From: Sneathiellales bacterium | Lineage (GTDB): Bacteria; Pseudomonadota; Alphaproteobacteria; JANQFL01 | DNA: 64,000 nt | Direction: 5' to 3' | Assembly (NCBI GenBank): GCA_028277845.1 | Contig: JANQFL010000108.1 | Span: 62,001-126,000, forward strand | Shown: positions 35,863 through 43,913 of the stretch, in pieces | How positions within the stretch are numbered: the stretch's first letter is position 1 | Layout of the letters: each line of letters starts with the position of its first letter | Position numbers and translations under genes: made by a program | The notes under the pieces: generated by a model | Database searches by the model: none | Told to the model about the DNA's origin: nothing | What the model saw: only the letters and a program-made list of their open reading frames with translations

Positions 35863-37278
35863 ATGGCCACGAAACGATATCCGCTTTTCATCAACGGCTT
35901 CGCGACCAAGACGTCCGAGACCTTCAAGGTGCGCAACCCGTCGACGGGCAAGACCGTGGGCCTGGCGCCCAAGGCCACCATGGCCCAGCTCGATGCCGCC
36001 GTTGAGGCGGCCGGCGAGGCCTTCAAAAGTTGGAGCCAGACCTCCGACAAGGAACGCGCCGACGCCTGCCACGCCATCGCCGCGTCGATCGAGGAAAACG
36101 CCGAGGAAATCGCCCGCCTGCTGACCCGCGAACAGGGCAAGCCGCTCAATGGCCTCGGCTCGCGCTTCGAACTGGGCGGTGCATCGGCCTGGGCTCACTA
36201 CACCGCCGATCTGGAACTGCCGGTCGAGGTGCTGCAGGACAACAACGAGGGCAAGGTGGAGATGCACCGCAAGCCGATCGGTGTCGTCGGCTCGATCACG
36301 CCGTGGAACTGGCCGGTGATGATCGCCGTCTGGCACATCATTCCCGCCATCCGCGCCGGCAACACGGTGGTCATCAAACCATCGCCCTACACGCCGCTCT
36401 CGACCATCCGTCTGGTCGAGCTTATGAACAATGTCCTGCCCGACGGCGTGGTCAACCTGGTGGCCGGCGACGACGCCCTGGGCGCCGCCATGTCGTCCCA
36501 CGAAGGCATCGGCAAGATCATCTTCACCGGCTCCTGCGCCACCGGCAAGAAGGTCATGGCCAATGCCGCCGAGACCTTGAAGCGCCTGACCCTGGAACTG
36601 GGCGGCAACGACGCCGGCATCGTGCTGCCCGACGCCGATCCCAAGCAGATCGCCGAGGGTCTGTTCTGGGGCGCCTTCATCAACGGCGGCCAGACCTGCG
36701 CCGCGCTCAAGCGCCTTTATGTCCACGACGACATCTACAAGGACGTCTGCAAGCACCTGACCCGCTTCGCCAAGAAGATGAAGATGGGCGACGGCCTCAA
36801 GGAAACCAACGTGCTCGGCCCGATCCAGAACAAGATGCAGTACGACAAGGTCCGCAAACTGGTGAAGGACGCCAAGAAGCGCGGCGGCAAGATCCTCATG
36901 GGCGGCGAACCCATGAACAACGGCAAGGGCTATTACTACCCCGTCACCCTGGTCGCCAATGTCGACCATGGCGTGCCGCTGGTCGACGAGGAACAGTTCG
37001 GTCCGGCCCTGCCGATCATCCGCTATTCCGATGTGGACGAAGTCGTGGCCCGGGCCAACGACAATCCCAACGGCCTCGGCGGTTCGGTCTGGTCCCGCGA
37101 CTTGGAGGCCGCCAAGGAGATCGCCCTCAAGCTGGAATGCGGCACCGTGTGGATCAACAAACACGGCATGATCCAGCCCAATGCGCCGTTCGGCGGCGTC
37201 AAGGGTTCGGGCATCGGCGTCGAGTTCGGCAAGGAAGGCCTGGAGGAATACACCAACATCCAGGTGGTCATGAGCTGA
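35863..37278 (+). CDS. NAD(P)-dependent aldehyde dehydrogenase
   Basis: The start ATG 35863 has a strong AGAGGGGGAGG upstream and gives 471 residues; the longer open frame is unsupported. The sequence has the ALDH signatures GSITPWNWPVMI (cofactor site), LELGGNDAGIVLPDAD with the general-base Glu, and NGGQTCAALKRLYV with the catalytic Cys. The C-terminal part carries EEQFGPALPII and WINKHGMIQPNAPFGGVK. It should oxidise an aldehyde, presumably the one made by the divergent FAD oxidase, to a carboxylate. Substrate preference is not readable. Confidence 0.95.
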   Translation: MATKRYPLFINGFATKTSETFKVRNPSTGKTVGLAPKATMAQLDAAVEAAGEAFKSWSQTSDKERADACHAIAASIEENAEEIARLLTREQGKPLNGLGSRFELGGASAWAHYTADLELPVEVLQDNNEGKVEMHRKPIGVVGSITPWNWPVMIAVWHIIPAIRAGNTVVIKPSPYTPLSTIRLVELMNNVLPDGVVNLVAGDDALGAAMSSHEGIGKIIFTGSCATGKKVMANAAETLKRLTLELGGNDAGIVLPDADPKQIAEGLFWGAFINGGQTCAALKRLYVHDDIYKDVCKHLTRFAKKMKMGDGLKETNVLGPIQNKMQYDKVRKLVKDAKKRGGKILMGGEPMNNGKGYYYPVTLVANVDHGVPLVDEEQFGPALPIIRYSDVDEVVARANDNPNGLGGSVWSRDLEAAKEIALKLECGTVWINKHGMIQPNAPFGGVKGSGIGVEFGKEGLEEYTNIQVVMS

Positions 37279-37569
37279 CCGGTACGCGGATGGGACAGGC
37301 GCCCGGCTATTGACAGGGCGCCCGAGTCGCGCGAGATGTATGGCGTGCAGGTGATCCGGACGATCGATCCGGCCGGAGCCTTGACGTTTGCCTGACGGCG
37401 CGGGCGTTCGGCCCGTCCGTCGCTTCCATCGCGAAAGGCTTCGGTCCCGTGTTCCTGGTCATCGCCCAGTGTCTATCCAACAGCGTTCGCGGCGCGTCCT
37501 GCTCGCCGCCCCGGGTATTCGGTTCGTTCTGAATTCCCCAACAAACACAACGCACAAAGGATAAGCATC

Positions 37570-38643
37570 ATGGCTGACCTGTTCGAAAACCCCATGGGTT
37601 TGGCGGGTTTTGAATTCGTCGAATTCGCGGCGCCGGCCGCAGGCACGCTGGAACCCATCTTCGACATGCTGGGCTTCGCCAAGGTGGCGACCCACCGCTC
37701 CAAGGACGTCGTCCTCTACCGCCAGGGCGGTATCAACTTCATCCTCAACAACGAACCCAAAAGCCTGGCCGCCTATTTCGCCGAGGAACACGGCCCGTCG
37801 GCCTGCGGCCTGGCCTTCCGGGTTAAGGACGCCCACCAGGCCTACAACCGCGCCCTCGAGCTCGGCGCCCAGCCCATCGACATCCCGACCGGCCCGATGG
37901 AGCTCCGGTTGCCGGCCATCAAGGGCATCGGTGGCGCGCCGATCTATCTGATCGACCGCTACGAGGACGGCTCGTCGATCTACGACATCGACTTCAAGTT
38001 CATCGACGGCGTCGACCGCAATCCCGAAGGCTGCGGTTTCTATGAAATCGATCACCTGACCCACAACGTCTACCGCGGCCGCATGGACTTCTGGGCCGGC
38101 TATTACGAGACGCTCTTCAATTTCCGCGAGCTGCGCTACTTCGACATCAAGGGCGAATACACCGGTCTGACGTCGCGGGCCATGACGGCGCCGGACGGCA
38201 AGATCCGTATTCCGTTGAACGAGGAGGCCTCGGGCGGCACCGGCCAGATCGAGGAATTCCTCATGCAGTACAACGGCGAGGGTATCCAGCACATCGCCCT
38301 CAAATGCGACGACCTGCTCGGTTGCTGGGACCGCCTGAAGGAAAAGGGCCTGCCCTTCATGACGGCGCCGCCCGAGACGTATTACGAAATGCTCGAGGAA
38401 CGCCTGCCCGGCCACGGCGAGCCGGTCGACGCGCTCAAGGCCCGCGGCATCCTGCTCGACGGCTCGACCGAGGACGGCGACCCGCGGCTCTTGCTGCAGA
38501 TCTTCTCCGAAACCCTGCTCGGCCCGGTGTTCTTCGAGTTCATCGAACGCAAGAAGGACGACGGCTTCGGCGAAGGCAACTTCAAGGCCCTGTTCGAATC
38601 CATGGAACGGGACCAGATCCGCCGCGGCGTGATCGAGACCTGA
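37570..38643 (+). CDS. hppD: 4-hydroxyphenylpyruvate dioxygenase
   Basis: This 357-residue Fe(II) dioxygenase converts 4-hydroxyphenylpyruvate to homogentisate in tyrosine degradation. The two VOC-type halves are visible. The C-terminal half supplies the iron ligands in [23 protein letters not shown] and VFFEFIERK, and the active-site loop [15 protein letters not shown] closes the protein. AAAGGA lies upstream of the ATG. No homogentisate dioxygenase or other tyrosine genes are adjacent, and no regulon palindrome precedes it. Confidence 0.97.
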   Translation: MADLFENPMGLAGFEFVEFAAPAAGTLEPIFDMLGFAKVATHRSKDVVLYRQGGINFILNNEPKSLAAYFAEEHGPSACGLAFRVKDAHQAYNRALELGAQPIDIPTGPMELRLPAIKGIGGAPIYLIDRYEDGSSIYDIDFKFIDGVDRNPEGCGFYEIDHLTHNVYRGRMDFWAGYYETLFNFRELRYFDIKGEYTGLTSRAMTAPDGKIRIPLNEEASGGTGQIEEFLMQYNGEGIQHIALKCDDLLGCWDRLKEKGLPFMTAPPETYYEMLEERLPGHGEPVDALKARGILLDGSTEDGDPRLLLQIFSETLLGPVFFEFIERKKDDGFGEGNFKALFESMERDQIRRGVIET

Positions 38644-38682
38644 TCGTCATTGTTATCCGGTGGCCGCCATGGGGTGGCTGCA

Positions 38683-39951
38683 TCAAATGCGCACGACCAG
38701 CCCGTCGGCCAGCGCCTGCCGGCAGGCGCGCCAGGCCGGAAACGTGCCGGACACGATTCCGGCCGTTACCATCAGTCCCAGGGTGAACAGGTCACGCCGG
38801 TTCGGCAATGTGATCTCGATATACAAGCCGAACTGCGCATCGAGGATCGGCTGCGCGATGGCGAGAACACCGTAAAGCAATGCCAATCCCAGGATGGCGC
38901 CCAGAATGCTCAGGCTGGCCGCCTCGGACACGAGCAGGGCGAACAGATGGCGGGGGTGCGCCCCGACCGAGCGCAGGATCGCCAGCTCGCGCCGCCGTTC
39001 GTTGAGGCCGGCAAGCAGCATGGTCACCATGCCCAGCAGGCCGGCCACGATCACGAACACGGAGATGACGCTCAAGGCCACCTCCGCCGTGCCCATGAGA
39101 TCCCACAGTTCCTGAAGGGCCACGCCGGGCAGGATGGCCAGCAGGGGCTCCCCACGGTAATCGTTGATCGACCGCATCAAACCGAAGGCGCCGAACCGGG
39201 TCTCCGTGCCCACGAGAACCGCGGTCACCGTCCGCGGCGTCAGATCCATTTGACGCACCTGGTCGGCGCTGACCGCCATGCCGGGCACGCGGGCGCCGCT
39301 CTTCCAATCGACATGGATCGCCTCGATGGCTTCCAGGCTGACGTGTACCGTACGGTCGACGGCGGTGCCGGTCTTCGCCAGGATGCCTGACACGCGGAAC
39401 GGCTTGTCCTTGTGGGTTTGGAACCCCTGCCGTCCCAGGCCGTGCGCCACCACCAGCGGATCGCCCTCTTTGTAACCCAGGGCCTGCGCCACATCCCAGC
39501 CGACCACGGCGTCGAAAAGATCGTCGAACGGCTGACCGGACGCGAAGGCGAGATTGCGTTTCTTGCCGTAGCGGTAGTGGCGGAAGTAGTCGCCGGTGGT
39601 GCCGAGCACCTTGTACCCGCGATGGGAATCGCCGAGCGACAGCGGCACGGTCCACGCGACCCCGGGACGGCGGGCGATGTTCTGATAGCCGTTCCAGGAA
39701 ATGTTGTTGGTGGCGTTGCCGATGCGGAACACGGAATAAAGCAGCAGCTGGACCGAGCCGCTACGTGCGCCGACGATCAGGTCGGTGCCGGAAATGGTAT
39801 TGGCAAAACTGGCTTTTGCTTCGTTCCGGACCTTCTCGACCCCAAGCACCAGCATCATGCTGACGGCCAGGGCGAACAACGTCAGTCCGGCCGTCAGCCG
39901 CCGGTTGATCAGGCTTCCGACCGCCAGCGCGATGATCGGAAAACGGTTCAT
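38683..39951 (-). CDS. ABC transporter permease, MacB/LolC-like
   Basis: The 422-residue protein has the FtsX/MacB layout. It has one N-terminal transmembrane helix (about residues 8-30, IIALAVGSLINRRLTAGLTL), a large periplasmic domain (about 35-275), and three C-terminal helices near 290-315, 340-360 and 385-405. Its start overlaps the stop of the ATPase gene (ATGA), so they are coupled. It is the last gene of the ZrgA-like operon and probably moves a metal complex or lipoprotein-like substrate across or out of the inner membrane. Confidence 0.92.
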   Translation of the reverse strand: MNRFPIIALAVGSLINRRLTAGLTLFALAVSMMLVLGVEKVRNEAKASFANTISGTDLIVGARSGSVQLLLYSVFRIGNATNNISWNGYQNIARRPGVAWTVPLSLGDSHRGYKVLGTTGDYFRHYRYGKKRNLAFASGQPFDDLFDAVVGWDVAQALGYKEGDPLVVAHGLGRQGFQTHKDKPFRVSGILAKTGTAVDRTVHVSLEAIEAIHVDWKSGARVPGMAVSADQVRQMDLTPRTVTAVLVGTETRFGAFGLMRSINDYRGEPLLAILPGVALQELWDLMGTAEVALSVISVFVIVAGLLGMVTMLLAGLNERRRELAILRSVGAHPRHLFALLVSEAASLSILGAILGLALLYGVLAIAQPILDAQFGLYIEITLPNRRDLFTLGLMVTAGIVSGTFPAWRACRQALADGLVVRI

Positions 39952-40673
39952 GCCGGCACACCGTCTACACTGTCACCGGCGATGCGGTTGATGTCCGCGA
40001 GCGCGACCGATCTGTCAAACCGGTCTTGCAGGCGCTCGTCGTGACTGACGAACAACAGTGCCGAACCGGTTTGCGCGACTTCGGCGAACAGGCGTTGAAG
40101 AAACAATTCCTGCGTGTCGGTATCCAGCGAAGACGTGGGTTCATCGGCGACGATCACTTCCGGTCCGCCGATCAATGCCCGTGCGGCGGCGACCCGCTGC
40201 TGCTGGCCCACGCTGAGTTCCGACACCGAGCGCTTATGAACGCGGGGATCATCCAGGCCCATGTCGCGGAGCAACTCGTATGCGGCCGTGTCGAGGTCCC
40301 CGGCCTCCGACAGCACCCGGCTGCGGCGCCGCGGCGAGAACCGGCACGGCAGCAGGACGTTGTCGACCAGCGACAGGTAGGGCACCAGATTGAACATCTG
40401 AAAAATCAGACCGATATGATCGGCGCGGAAGGCGTCCCGCCGCGCGTTGGATAGCGCTGCGATGTCCTGGTCCAGCACCTTGACGGTTCCGCATTCGGGC
40501 GTGGAGACGCCGGCCAGCAGGTTCAACAGCGTGGTCTTGCCGCTGCCGCTCGGACCATGGATGAACAGCCGTTCCTTGGCCGCGACCTGGAACGCGGGAA
40601 TATCCAGCGTCGCGCGGTCCTGCCCGCGCCATCGAAACCGGACGCCGGACAGCTGTATGGCGGATGACGACAT
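39948..40673 (-). CDS. ABC transporter ATP-binding protein, LolD/MacB-like
   Basis: This 241-residue ATPase has Walker A GPSGSGKTTL, signature LSVGQQQRVAAARAL, and Walker B VIVADEPTSSLD. The D-loop Ser-Ser-Leu-Asp and the length fit the LolD/MacB group, which works with FtsX-type permeases such as the coupled downstream gene. The upstream ZrgA-like and DUF3299 genes suggest a metal-linked function. Confidence 0.94.
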   Translation of the reverse strand: MSSSAIQLSGVRFRWRGQDRATLDIPAFQVAAKERLFIHGPSGSGKTTLLNLLAGVSTPECGTVKVLDQDIAALSNARRDAFRADHIGLIFQMFNLVPYLSLVDNVLLPCRFSPRRRSRVLSEAGDLDTAAYELLRDMGLDDPRVHKRSVSELSVGQQQRVAAARALIGGPEVIVADEPTSSLDTDTQELFLQRLFAEVAQTGSALLFVSHDERLQDRFDRSVALADINRIAGDSVDGVPA

Positions 40674-40706
40674 GTCGAACGGGTGCGCGCGGTGGTGGCG
40701 GTCTGG

Positions 40707-41297
40707 CTAGAAAGCCAGGCGCGGCGCGGCCGGCGTTAATTCCGCCGCGCCTTGCCCCCGGGACGTGATGATCCGCGCGTCCAGTTCCTCCGCCCGGGAA
40801 AACGTGGCGAAGTAGCGCACATCGACGGAGTCCAGCGCCGCCGGGGCCGAACAGCGGAACCGGTAGTGGGCATGGAACTCGGCATGGCCCTCTTCCGAAT
40901 GCTCATCTGAATGTTTATCCGCATGCTCATGCGCGTGCTCTTCCGAATGCTCATCGCCGTGGCCGTCGCCGTCCATCAGCTCGGACTCGACCTCCGCCTC
41001 CTCCAGCCGGCATCCCGCGGCCTTGGGAAAGGCGAATATCCTTTCGCCGTCCTCGAGTTTGCCGGCCGCGGCGGCCACGGCGGCGCGGTCGGCGTCGGTC
41101 TCCGGCGCATGCTCGAAACCGACGATGTCCGATCCCGGCGCGATCAGTTCGATGATCACGGTGTCGCCTTCGACCGCCACATTCAGTTCCCCTTGGCCAT
41201 GGACGTGCGGGCCGTGCTGCGCCGGCGCCGTCGATGCGGCCGCCAGCAGTACCGTTCCCGCCAAAACGCCAAATCCGCGCACGCGCTTTCTCCTCAA
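40707..41297 (-). CDS. ZrgA-like (DUF2796) periplasmic zinc-binding protein
   Basis: The 196-residue protein begins with a signal peptide (GFGVLAGTVLLAAASTAPA) followed by the DUF2796 start HGPHVHGQGELNVAVEGD. A central His/Asp/Glu-rich stretch (HGDEHSEEHAHEHADKHSDE) is a likely metal-binding loop, and ends with HAEFHAHYRFRC. This layout is that of ZrgA, the periplasmic protein of the ZrgABCDE zinc-uptake system described in Vibrio. It lies in a minus-strand unit with a DUF3299 gene upstream and an ABC pair downstream, as in that system. I see no Zur box upstream. Confidence 0.9.
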   Translation of the reverse strand: MRRKRVRGFGVLAGTVLLAAASTAPAQHGPHVHGQGELNVAVEGDTVIIELIAPGSDIVGFEHAPETDADRAAVAAAAGKLEDGERIFAFPKAAGCRLEEAEVESELMDGDGHGDEHSEEHAHEHADKHSDEHSEEGHAEFHAHYRFRCSAPAALDSVDVRYFATFSRAEELDARIITSRGQGAAELTPAAPRLAF

Positions 41298-41321
41298 GTG
41301 GGTTTGGCCGGGATTGTCCGA

Positions 41322-41984
41322 TTATTCCCTGTAGGGTTCAACCCGGATGCCGTCCATCACATACCCCGCGCTGACGTCGATCCTGCCGTCGATGACCTGC
41401 AGCGATTTTTTCACGCCGGCGGTTTTCATGCGGCCGGTGATCCAGACCGCTTCGAACTGATCCCCCAGCGCATAGGACTGGTTGAGCCGCACGAACACCA
41501 TCTGGTTCCTGGGCGGCGCCGGCACGTGGATACACGCGCCCACATACGGGACCAGCAGAAACTCCTCGATGGCCGTGCCGTCGAACTCCAGCGGCAGCAC
41601 ATAGCCCGGCATGCGGACCAATTCACCGTCCAGCGCCTCGACCACCTTGCTGTTTTGCCGCCTGATCTCGACCTGCATCCGGATATAGCGCTGCAGCAGC
41701 GCCTCGACGTCCAGCCCCTGTTTCCTGAGCTTGTCCTCGAGCTCGACGCCCCATTCCGCTTCCTCGTGGGTGTCGTCGATGATGCCGAGCTTGCGTTTCG
41801 CCCGCACCGACGCGATCAGCCCCAGCTTGACGCCCTGCTCGTAGGTCAGGCCCTGCGTCGGGTCGTCGATCGGGGTCGCGGGCGGAACCAGATGCTCCCA
41901 GCTCAATTCCCGCGCGGCTTCCGCAAGCGCCGACGCCTGGAAAAGACACCCGAACACGATGGTGACCGCCAAGACATGTTTCAT
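41322..41984 (-). CDS. DUF3299 family secreted protein, Zrg operon member
   Basis: Starting at ATG 41984 (GGGAG seven bases upstream), the 220-residue protein opens with a signal peptide MKHVLAVTIVFGCLFQASALA. A central helical region of about 80 residues precedes the DUF3299 core: MPGYVLPLEF, FLLVPYVGACIHVPAPPRNQ, and the Cys/His in VGACIHVP. Upstream ATG 42032 is less likely because it would hide the signal peptide. DUF3299 proteins accompany ZrgA-type operons; a metal-handling periplasmic role is inferred. Confidence 0.88.
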   Translation of the reverse strand: MKHVLAVTIVFGCLFQASALAEAARELSWEHLVPPATPIDDPTQGLTYEQGVKLGLIASVRAKRKLGIIDDTHEEAEWGVELEDKLRKQGLDVEALLQRYIRMQVEIRRQNSKVVEALDGELVRMPGYVLPLEFDGTAIEEFLLVPYVGACIHVPAPPRNQMVFVRLNQSYALGDQFEAVWITGRMKTAGVKKSLQVIDGRIDVSAGYVMDGIRVEPYRE

Positions 41985-42128
41985 GGCAAAACTCCCGAGC
42001 CGCCCAACCGGATTGTTACCCGAATACGGCATTGAGAGGAACCTGACTCTCCACCGAACCTTATCAAATTCCGTTGAGGGCCGGGACCGTACGGCAGGAT
42101 GGAGCTATTTCGCGGAACGGCTGGAAAG

Positions 42129-42205
<77 letters not shown>

Positions 42206-42276
42206 GTCGTGGCGCGGACCATACGCGAAACGCGGTTACGGCGCAATTGCTCTGATTCTCTGTTCGTTGTTCCGTA

Positions 42277-42349
42277 GCCGGCCCACGCCCCCGTCCCAAC
42301 CACCCCTAGGGTACACTGACGGGTGGTTGGGACGGGGGCGTGGGCCGGC
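42277..42349. repeat. Palindromic repeat, copy 1 (REP/BIME-like)
   Basis: Two perfect 29-base inverted arms (42277-42305 and 42321-42349, arm core GTCCCAACCACCC / GGGTGGTTGGGAC) enclose a 15-base loop. The loop with its flanks (CACCCCTAGGGTACACT) recurs at copy 2. It sits between the tRNA-Arg and the ABC ATPase, both minus strand. No T tract follows, so it is not a normal terminator. It has the look of an intergenic palindromic repeat. Confidence 0.85.
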
Positions 42350-42379
42350 CTGGCCGCTTTCGCGGATGTGAACCTCCCC

Positions 42380-43459
42380 TCACCCCCGGTCCTGCCGCAC
42401 CAGGGCCAGGAACGCGTCTTCCAGGTCGGATTCGTGGGTGGTCAGGTCGTGGATGGTCAGGCCCGCGGCCTGGACGGCGGCGAGCACCTCGCCGATCGTC
42501 GTTTGGCTCGGCGGGTAGTGCAGGGTCAGGCGGCGGTAGGGGTGCAGTTGGGCGTTCCAGCGCGCCAGTTCGGCCGGCACCTCGGCGATGTCTTCCTCGA
42601 CGACGAGGGTCAGGTCCTTGCGGTCGAGCCGGGCCAGCAGGGCCTCGGTGGTGTCGCAGGCGGCCACCTCGCCGTGGTTGATGACGGCGATGCGGTCGCA
42701 CAGTTCCTCGGCTTCCTCCAGGTAATGGGTGGTGAGCAGGATGGTGACGCCGGCCGTGTTCAGGGCCTTGATGGTGGTCCACAGCTGGTGGCGCAGCTCG
42801 ATGTCGACGCCGGCGGTGGGTTCGTCCAGCACCAGCACCGGCGGCCGGTGCACCAATGCCTTGGCCACCAGCAGCCGCCGCCGCATGCCGCCGGACAGCG
42901 ACCGGGCGTAGGCGTCCGCCTTGTCGCCCAGGTGCACGGCGTCGAGTATGGCCTCGGTCAGGCGCTCGCCCCTGGGCACCCCGAACAGGCCGGCCTGGAA
43001 CTCCACCGCCTCCCGCGGCGTGAAGAACGCGTCGATGTTGAGCTCCTGCGGCACCACCCCGATGGAGGCGCGGGCGTTGCGCGGATTACGGTCGATGTCC
43101 CAGCCCCAGATCTTGGCTTCGCCCGCCGTCTTGTTCACCAGGCCGGCCAGGATGTTGATGAAGGTGGACTTGCCGGCCCCGTTGGGGCCCAGAAGGCCGA
43201 AAAACGAGCCGGCCGGAATATCGATATCGACCCCTTTCAGGGCCTGCTTGGCCGGCGCCGGGCCGATGGCGGCGTAGGTCTTGCTCAACCCCCGGGTGCG
43301 GATGGCCCAGTCCGGCTGCTCCGTGGTGGTCAGCTCGGGGGCCAGCAGATGGCTGACGGCGGCGGGGTCGAAGCTCAAGGCGGCGGTCTCGTTGGCTTGG
43401 GGCGTGGGCAAGACACTTTGCCGCGTACGGCGACAAGGCCGTTGATTGCGGCGCGGCAA
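42380..43459 (-). CDS. ABC transporter ATP-binding protein (ABC-2 exporter type)
   Basis: The 359-residue ATPase has Walker A GPNGAGKST, signature SLSGGMRRRLLVAKAL, and Walker B PVLVLDEPTAGVD. The C-terminal 60 residues (about 300-359) form the extra domain of ABC-2/NodI-type export ATPases, with DLTTHESDLEDAFLALV. The open frame starts at TTG 43459, but the true start is unclear and TTG 43411 (LPTPQANE) is an option; the first 45 residues are not conserved-looking. No permease lies next to it, which is unusual for this type. Confidence 0.88.
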   Translation of the reverse strand: MPRRNQRPCRRTRQSVLPTPQANETAALSFDPAAVSHLLAPELTTTEQPDWAIRTRGLSKTYAAIGPAPAKQALKGVDIDIPAGSFFGLLGPNGAGKSTFINILAGLVNKTAGEAKIWGWDIDRNPRNARASIGVVPQELNIDAFFTPREAVEFQAGLFGVPRGERLTEAILDAVHLGDKADAYARSLSGGMRRRLLVAKALVHRPPVLVLDEPTAGVDIELRHQLWTTIKALNTAGVTILLTTHYLEEAEELCDRIAVINHGEVAACDTTEALLARLDRKDLTLVVEEDIAEVPAELARWNAQLHPYRRLTLHYPPSQTTIGEVLAAVQAAGLTIHDLTTHESDLEDAFLALVRQDRG

Positions 43460-43527
43460 TGGGTATCATCCGCCCGGCGCCGCGGTCAATCGGCGACGCG
43501 CCGAAGCGACGAGAAGGAACGTATACG

Positions 43528-43713
43528 ATGCAGCCGCTGGAAACCGTCGAAGTCGAGGACATCAAGGTCGTCTGTGACGGCGATACCGTTGACAGCGGCC
43601 ATCCCCGGGTCTTCCTCAACATGGGCGACGAAGACTACGTCGATTGCCCCTACTGCGGCTGCCGTTTCATGCTCAGGCCGGGCGCCCGCGCGCATCTGGC
43701 CGGCGGCCACTGA
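43528..43713 (+). CDS. Small zinc-finger protein (zf-CHCC family)
   Basis: The 61-residue protein from ATG 43528 (AAGGA upstream) contains HPRVFLNMG and DCPYCGCRFML, so the metal ligands are Cys-x2-Cys with an earlier His and a late His. This is the zf-CHCC fold, homologous to the mitochondrial complex I subunit NDUFS6 and common as a short protein in Alphaproteobacteria. Its likely role is in complex I assembly or stability (family knowledge). It lies divergent from the ABC ATPase and ends about 200 bases before polA. Confidence 0.88.
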   Translation: MQPLETVEVEDIKVVCDGDTVDSGHPRVFLNMGDEDYVDCPYCGCRFMLRPGARAHLAGGH

Positions 43714-43768
43714 GTCGTTTTTCCGCAAAAGCGGCCAGGCCGGCCCTCTCCCCCATTTGCTGATTATT

Positions 43769-43836
43769 GGCCGACCACCCCCAGGGTACACTCACGGGTG
43801 GTTGGGCCATGGCGTTCTTGCGGCGTGGGCCGGCCT
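43769..43836. repeat. Palindromic repeat, copy 2
   Basis: This region repeats the core of copy 1 almost exactly (CCACCCCCAGGGTACACTCA, then GGGTGGTTGGG) and later the segment GGCGTGGGCCGGCCT, with a changed stretch of about 14 bases in between. The inverted arms are shorter and imperfect here (GACCACCC / GGGTGGTT). It lies between the zinc-finger gene and polA. Confidence 0.72.
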
Positions 43837-43913
43837 CGGTCACGTATGCGTGGCACACGTCAGAGAACGATTCCCGTCTTGGGCGCCGCGCCGCGTGATG
43901 GCATAGTGGCGCC

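Noticed and set aside
32883-36149. A 1088-residue open frame on the minus strand spanning the GS-like and FAD oxidase genes
   Set aside because: It is antisense to the GS-like gene and in another frame of the oxidase gene, its composition is Arg/Gly/His-rich, and both real genes in this stretch have full family motifs. High GC makes such frames common.
37298-37322. Hairpin GGCGCCC / GGGCGCC after the aldehyde dehydrogenase gene
   Set aside because: The stem is only seven bases and no T tract follows on either strand, so I do not call a terminator.
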